Assembly: GCF_902702935.1 (NCBI RefSeq)
Contig: NZ_LR738855.1
Location: 1,674,001 to 1,738,000 of the forward strand
Direction of reading: 5' to 3'
Length of the DNA stretch: 64,000 nucleotides
Source: Corynebacterium rouxii
GTDB lineage: Bacteria; Actinomycetota; Actinomycetes; Mycobacteriales; Mycobacteriaceae
Shown: positions 61,433 to 64,000 of the stretch, one piece after another
Numbering within the stretch: the first letter of the stretch is position 1
Layout: every line of letters begins with the position of its first letter
Made by a program: the position numbers and the translations under genes
The notes under the pieces: generated by a model
Databases searched by the model: none
What the model was told of the DNA's origin: nothing
Seen by the model: the letters and a program-made list of their open reading frames with translations, nothing else

Positions 61433-62693
61433 AGCCGCTGAGCTCAGCCGATTGCTTTGCGACGCGTTCCAAGCGTGATTCTGTCATCGAGGAAATGTTG
61501 TCGATGATGACTCGCTGCCGCTGTGCATCGGTTTCTGCTTGTTCCCACCACAGGCGGAACACGGGATCTAGTGCTCCCCTGCCACCGGCTACGAGGTAGT
61601 CGTACACACGGTAGATACGCTCACGCTGGCGGTCTTGGCGCTGCAAGTGTGCTGGATCGTCCATCACATACAGCACAGCAATCGTTTTGAGCAGTGTGAC
61701 CTCGGCTAATACTTGATCTGGTACGACAACTTTTCCGGTGGTACGACCAAATACCCCGGTATCACTTGCAGCCCGAGATGCTTCAATCACTGCGCCCACG
61801 TATCGGCCAACTAATTGGGACGTCATAGCTTTAAGGTCAACGTAGCCGCGCAGTGATCCGTTAAAATCTGCAGCCGCAGAAATAATCGGCAGTTCGCGCA
61901 GATGATCGGCGGCGTCGACAAGCGCTTCTGGAGTACCGCCGAAAGCTCGTACACCTTTTTCAGCGAGCTCTGCAAGCTCCACAAAGTCCCACAGCGCCCT
62001 AAGGTGTACTCGCCCAGATACGATCCCGTCTTCTACGTCGTGAACGGAGTAGGCGATGTCATCGGAGAAGTCCATTACTTGGGCTTCCACACATGCCGAG
62101 GCATCATCATGGCCTTGACGGACCCACTGCAAAATATGGGCATCTTCGTCATAGCATCCATATTTTTTGTTCACGCTACCGTCGGGGTTTGTCTTGGTGA
62201 GCGGGTATTTACATGCTGCATCGAGGGCAGCACGAGTGAGGTTAAGCCCATAGGACTCCCCCGCCTGATCAACGACCTTGGGCTCAAGCTTGCTCAAAAT
62301 TCGTAGCGTTTGAGCGTTTCCTTCGAACCCGCCACAGTCTTCGGCTATTTCTGCCAAGGCCTTTTCGCCATTGTGTCCATAGGGCGGATGACCGATGTCG
62401 TGTGTCAGCCCAGCCATCTCACACAGATCAGTATCAAGGCCAAGCCCCGTACCAATACCGCGCGCAATTTGGGCGACTTCGAGCGAGTGCGTCAACCGTG
62501 TACGCGGGGTATCTCCGTCGCGGGGTCCCACCACCTGTGTTTTATCAGCTAGCCGACGTAAAGCTGCCGAATGCAATACCCGAGCACGATCCTTGGCAAA
62601 AGGACCACGTTCATCGCGGTGCGCAATAATTCGGCTGGGTTTTTCAGGTTCGTCGAAACGCCGCTGCCAATCGGAAGAAGAATAGCTAAACAT
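61422..62693 (-). CDS. dgt: dGTPase-like deoxynucleoside triphosphohydrolase
   Basis: 423 residues. HD-domain: TRLTHSLEVAQIARGIG (first His), GLTHDIGHPPYGHNGE (HD pair and nearby residues), and DFSDDIAYSVHDVEDG (third/fourth metal ligand). Cleaves dNTPs to nucleoside and tripolyphosphate, adjusting dNTP pools. The N-terminal RIIAHRDERGPFAKDRARVL is typical. Placed after dnaG-glmS as in other corynebacteria. Confidence 0.93.
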   Translation of the reverse strand: MFSYSSSDWQRRFDEPEKPSRIIAHRDERGPFAKDRARVLHSAALRRLADKTQVVGPRDGDTPRTRLTHSLEVAQIARGIGTGLGLDTDLCEMAGLTHDIGHPPYGHNGEKALAEIAEDCGGFEGNAQTLRILSKLEPKVVDQAGESYGLNLTRAALDAACKYPLTKTNPDGSVNKKYGCYDEDAHILQWVRQGHDDASACVEAQVMDFSDDIAYSVHDVEDGIVSGRVHLRALWDFVELAELAEKGVRAFGGTPEALVDAADHLRELPIISAAADFNGSLRGYVDLKAMTSQLVGRYVGAVIEASRAASDTGVFGRTTGKVVVPDQVLAEVTLLKTIAVLYVMDDPAHLQRQDRQRERIYRVYDYLVAGGRGALDPVFRLWWEQAETDAQRQRVIIDNISSMTESRLERVAKQSAELSGFMG

Positions 62694-62699
62694 AAAAGA

Positions 62700-63377
62700 T
62701 CACCGCTCCTCACGAAGTTGCTCGTGACGTGCGCGTCGCGACGGCCGCAACCAGGCTTGGATGCGTCGTAACGCGTCTTCTACTTTTTGCGCTGCCGCTT
62801 TTCCAACTACGAGTTCGATCGCCACGACGACAAGGCCGCCTTGTTCGTGCGCAAACGTCCACCACCACTGCCACCGCGGAAAAGTCGTGGGACAATAAGG
62901 AGTAGGCGACGCCCACGCAGCAATGCCTTCCGAACGGGCAATAAGCTCAGCCCGCAGGCTGTGGTTAGGATCGGTAACAATCAATACCGGTTGTTCTAGC
63001 TCTGGTAACGCGGCCCGAAGCGAACCCCGTGTATCGTGCCCCTGTTCAACAGCCACGATTAAATCGGAATCCACGTGCTCTTTAATCAGGTACTCTCGCG
63101 CCACCGCCGCCTCAGTGAAGCGATCCTCTGGCAGCTTTCCACCGACGGTGACAACTTTTTGACTGTGCTGCGAATGCCACTGCTCAGCAGCCCATTTCAA
63201 CCGGCCAGCAAACTGCCTCGATGGCACACCGTCGTACTGCGCAGTACCTAACACAACAATCGTAGGAAAACGCCTACGGGAGTTCTTAGGACGAATGCGG
63301 CCGCGCACCACCATCGCAAGCGGTGGAATACTTGCAAGAATTGCAGATAACCGAAGTGGCTTCATACCCATTAGCAT
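62700..63377 (-). CDS. DUF218/ElyC-type membrane protein
   Basis: 225 residues. One N-terminal hydrophobic segment, then a DUF218 (SanA/YdcF/ElyC) core: TIVVLGTAQYDGVPS (nucleotide-like binding loop), VVTVGGKLPEDRFTEAAVAR, IVAVEQGHDTRGSLRAAL and VLIVTDPNHSLRA. Known members act in envelope (peptidoglycan/lipid carrier) homeostasis. ATG 63377 or 63371. Seven bases upstream of dgt on the same strand. Confidence 0.85.
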   Translation of the reverse strand: MLMGMKPLRLSAILASIPPLAMVVRGRIRPKNSRRRFPTIVVLGTAQYDGVPSRQFAGRLKWAAEQWHSQHSQKVVTVGGKLPEDRFTEAAVAREYLIKEHVDSDLIVAVEQGHDTRGSLRAALPELEQPVLIVTDPNHSLRAELIARSEGIAAWASPTPYCPTTFPRWQWWWTFAHEQGGLVVVAIELVVGKAAAQKVEDALRRIQAWLRPSRRARHEQLREER

Positions 63378-63431
63378 GCCAGATCTTCTCCCCCCACGAT
63401 GTTCTTACCCACATTGACTAAGCTGGTGAAC

Positions 63432-64000
63432 ATGCATTGGAGTATAAAGCAGGCATCCAGATTGTCCGCCATCGCACTGGCAGCCTCTGTTGTGGGCTTG
63501 CCCACTGCCGCATTAGCGTTGCCGCAGCCAGCCATCCACGTGGAAGCCGCCGCACCTCAGCGCTATGTGGAAGTAGTTACTGACGAGTCAGGGGTACTGA
63601 GTCCCGATGACATTGCCGGTATTACACAGAAGGTTCAGCAATTCCAACAAGAAACTCGTCGGCAAATCCGCATCATCTTCGTTGATTCATTTGACGATGT
63701 CACCCCCGAAGTTTGGACGACTCAGGCGGTTCGCTCCAATGGAGATAGAAATGTGGCAGTTTTCGCTGTCGCAGTAAAGACTCGCGAGTTTGGCATTAAC
63801 GGCGGCGAAGATTGGGATCCGCATGCCCTTGACAACATGTACAACGCCGCTTACGACCACCTCTTAGAACAAGACTGGGCGGGCGCAGCTTATGGCGTTG
63901 TAGATCAAGCCACTAACACCTCCGCGGCTTCGTCCTCACCGGCCTCTGGCCCCACATCCTCGGTCGACAACGCTTGGCTGGGTGCTGGTGCACTCGGTAT
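63432..64000 (+). CDS. TPM-domain (YgcG-like) secreted protein, partial
   Basis: The 5' part only; runs off the window. Signal peptide: IKQASRLSAIALAASVVGLP with cleavage near ALA. Then a TPM domain starting around residue 45 (VEVVTDESGVLSPDDIAGIT, RRQIRIIFVDSF), the thylakoid/TPM phosphatase fold often anchored by a C-terminal helix. A Ser/Ala/Pro linker follows (SSSPASGPTSSVDN). Function unknown. Divergent from the DUF218 gene with ~55 bp between them. Confidence 0.85.
   Translation, partial: MHWSIKQASRLSAIALAASVVGLPTAALALPQPAIHVEAAAPQRYVEVVTDESGVLSPDDIAGITQKVQQFQQETRRQIRIIFVDSFDDVTPEVWTTQAVRSNGDRNVAVFAVAVKTREFGINGGEDWDPHALDNMYNAAYDHLLEQDWAGAAYGVVDQATNTSAASSSPASGPTSSVDNAWLGAGALG

Overview
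This window is a piece of a Corynebacterium chromosome, very probably from the C. diphtheriae complex (C. diphtheriae, C. belfantii or C. rouxii). The evidence is a heme oxygenase that, from memory, matches the published C. diphtheriae HmuO at nearly every position, a DtxR-like iron box in front of it, and core gene order shared with other corynebacteria and partly with Mycobacterium (pepA-aceF-lipB-lipA-glnA; glnA2-glnE; RNase H/phosphatase - Zn ribbon - NIF3 - cobC-like - HAD - ptpA - SURF1 - cobD; aceE; dnaG-glmS-dgt). The species call is an inference, because no database search was possible.

Layout. 1-7.4 kb is core metabolism: the end of pepA, the pyruvate dehydrogenase E2 with two lipoyl domains, the lipoate pathway (lipB, lipA), two small membrane proteins and glutamine synthetase glnA. 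7.4-14.0 kb is an accessory island: a weak mobile-element remnant, a Panacea-domain/two-TM-protein gene pair (a candidate toxin-antitoxin or defence unit), an IS256-family element nested in an IS3-family element, a SUKH immunity gene directly downstream of a frameshifted and IS-truncated WHH-type nuclease toxin, and a decayed second IS3-family element. 14.0-20.0 kb is envelope and transport: an exported hydrolase, a PTS EIIC-like permease, a CsbD protein, a YuiF-type antiporter divergent from a GntR-MFS pair. 20-29 kb holds NUDIX, thrC, a sortase-like protein, hmuO and the nitrogen pair glnA2-glnE. 29-42 kb holds CYTH-CHAD, a galactokinase-like protein, an RNB nuclease, rnpB, a DoxX gene behind a palindromic operator-promoter, and the conserved RNase H-to-cobD block. 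42-52 kb holds tRNA-Val, aceE, a broken exported-protein gene, a DM13 protein, an acyltransferase-SGNH protein and a GT87-like glycosyltransferase. 52-64 kb holds ACP, HAD, a serine hydrolase, two more tRNAs, a neocarzinostatin-like lipoprotein, dnaG, glmS, a secreted barnase-type RNase with its barstar, dgt, a DUF218 protein and the start of a TPM-domain protein.

How the genes work together. AceE (E1) and AceF (E2) are subunits of one pyruvate dehydrogenase complex. LipB and LipA make the lipoyl groups that the two lipoyl lysines of AceF need. GlnA carries the tyrosine that GlnE adenylylates, while GlnA2, cotranscribed with GlnE, lacks that motif. Two separate toxin/immunity pairs (WHH-SUKH, broken; barnase-barstar, intact) and one candidate Panacea pair suggest competition and defence functions.

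Four genes outside the transposases are broken or resegmented by apparent single-base losses, two or three of them in homopolymers. The reader should decide whether these are real pseudogenes or sequencing errors before using those entries. The most rewarding places to look are the Panacea pair (7.9-8.8 kb), the WHH-SUKH relic (10.98-12.17 kb), the palindrome over a promoter upstream of doxX (35.02-35.06 kb), and the primase that lacks three of its four zinc ligands.
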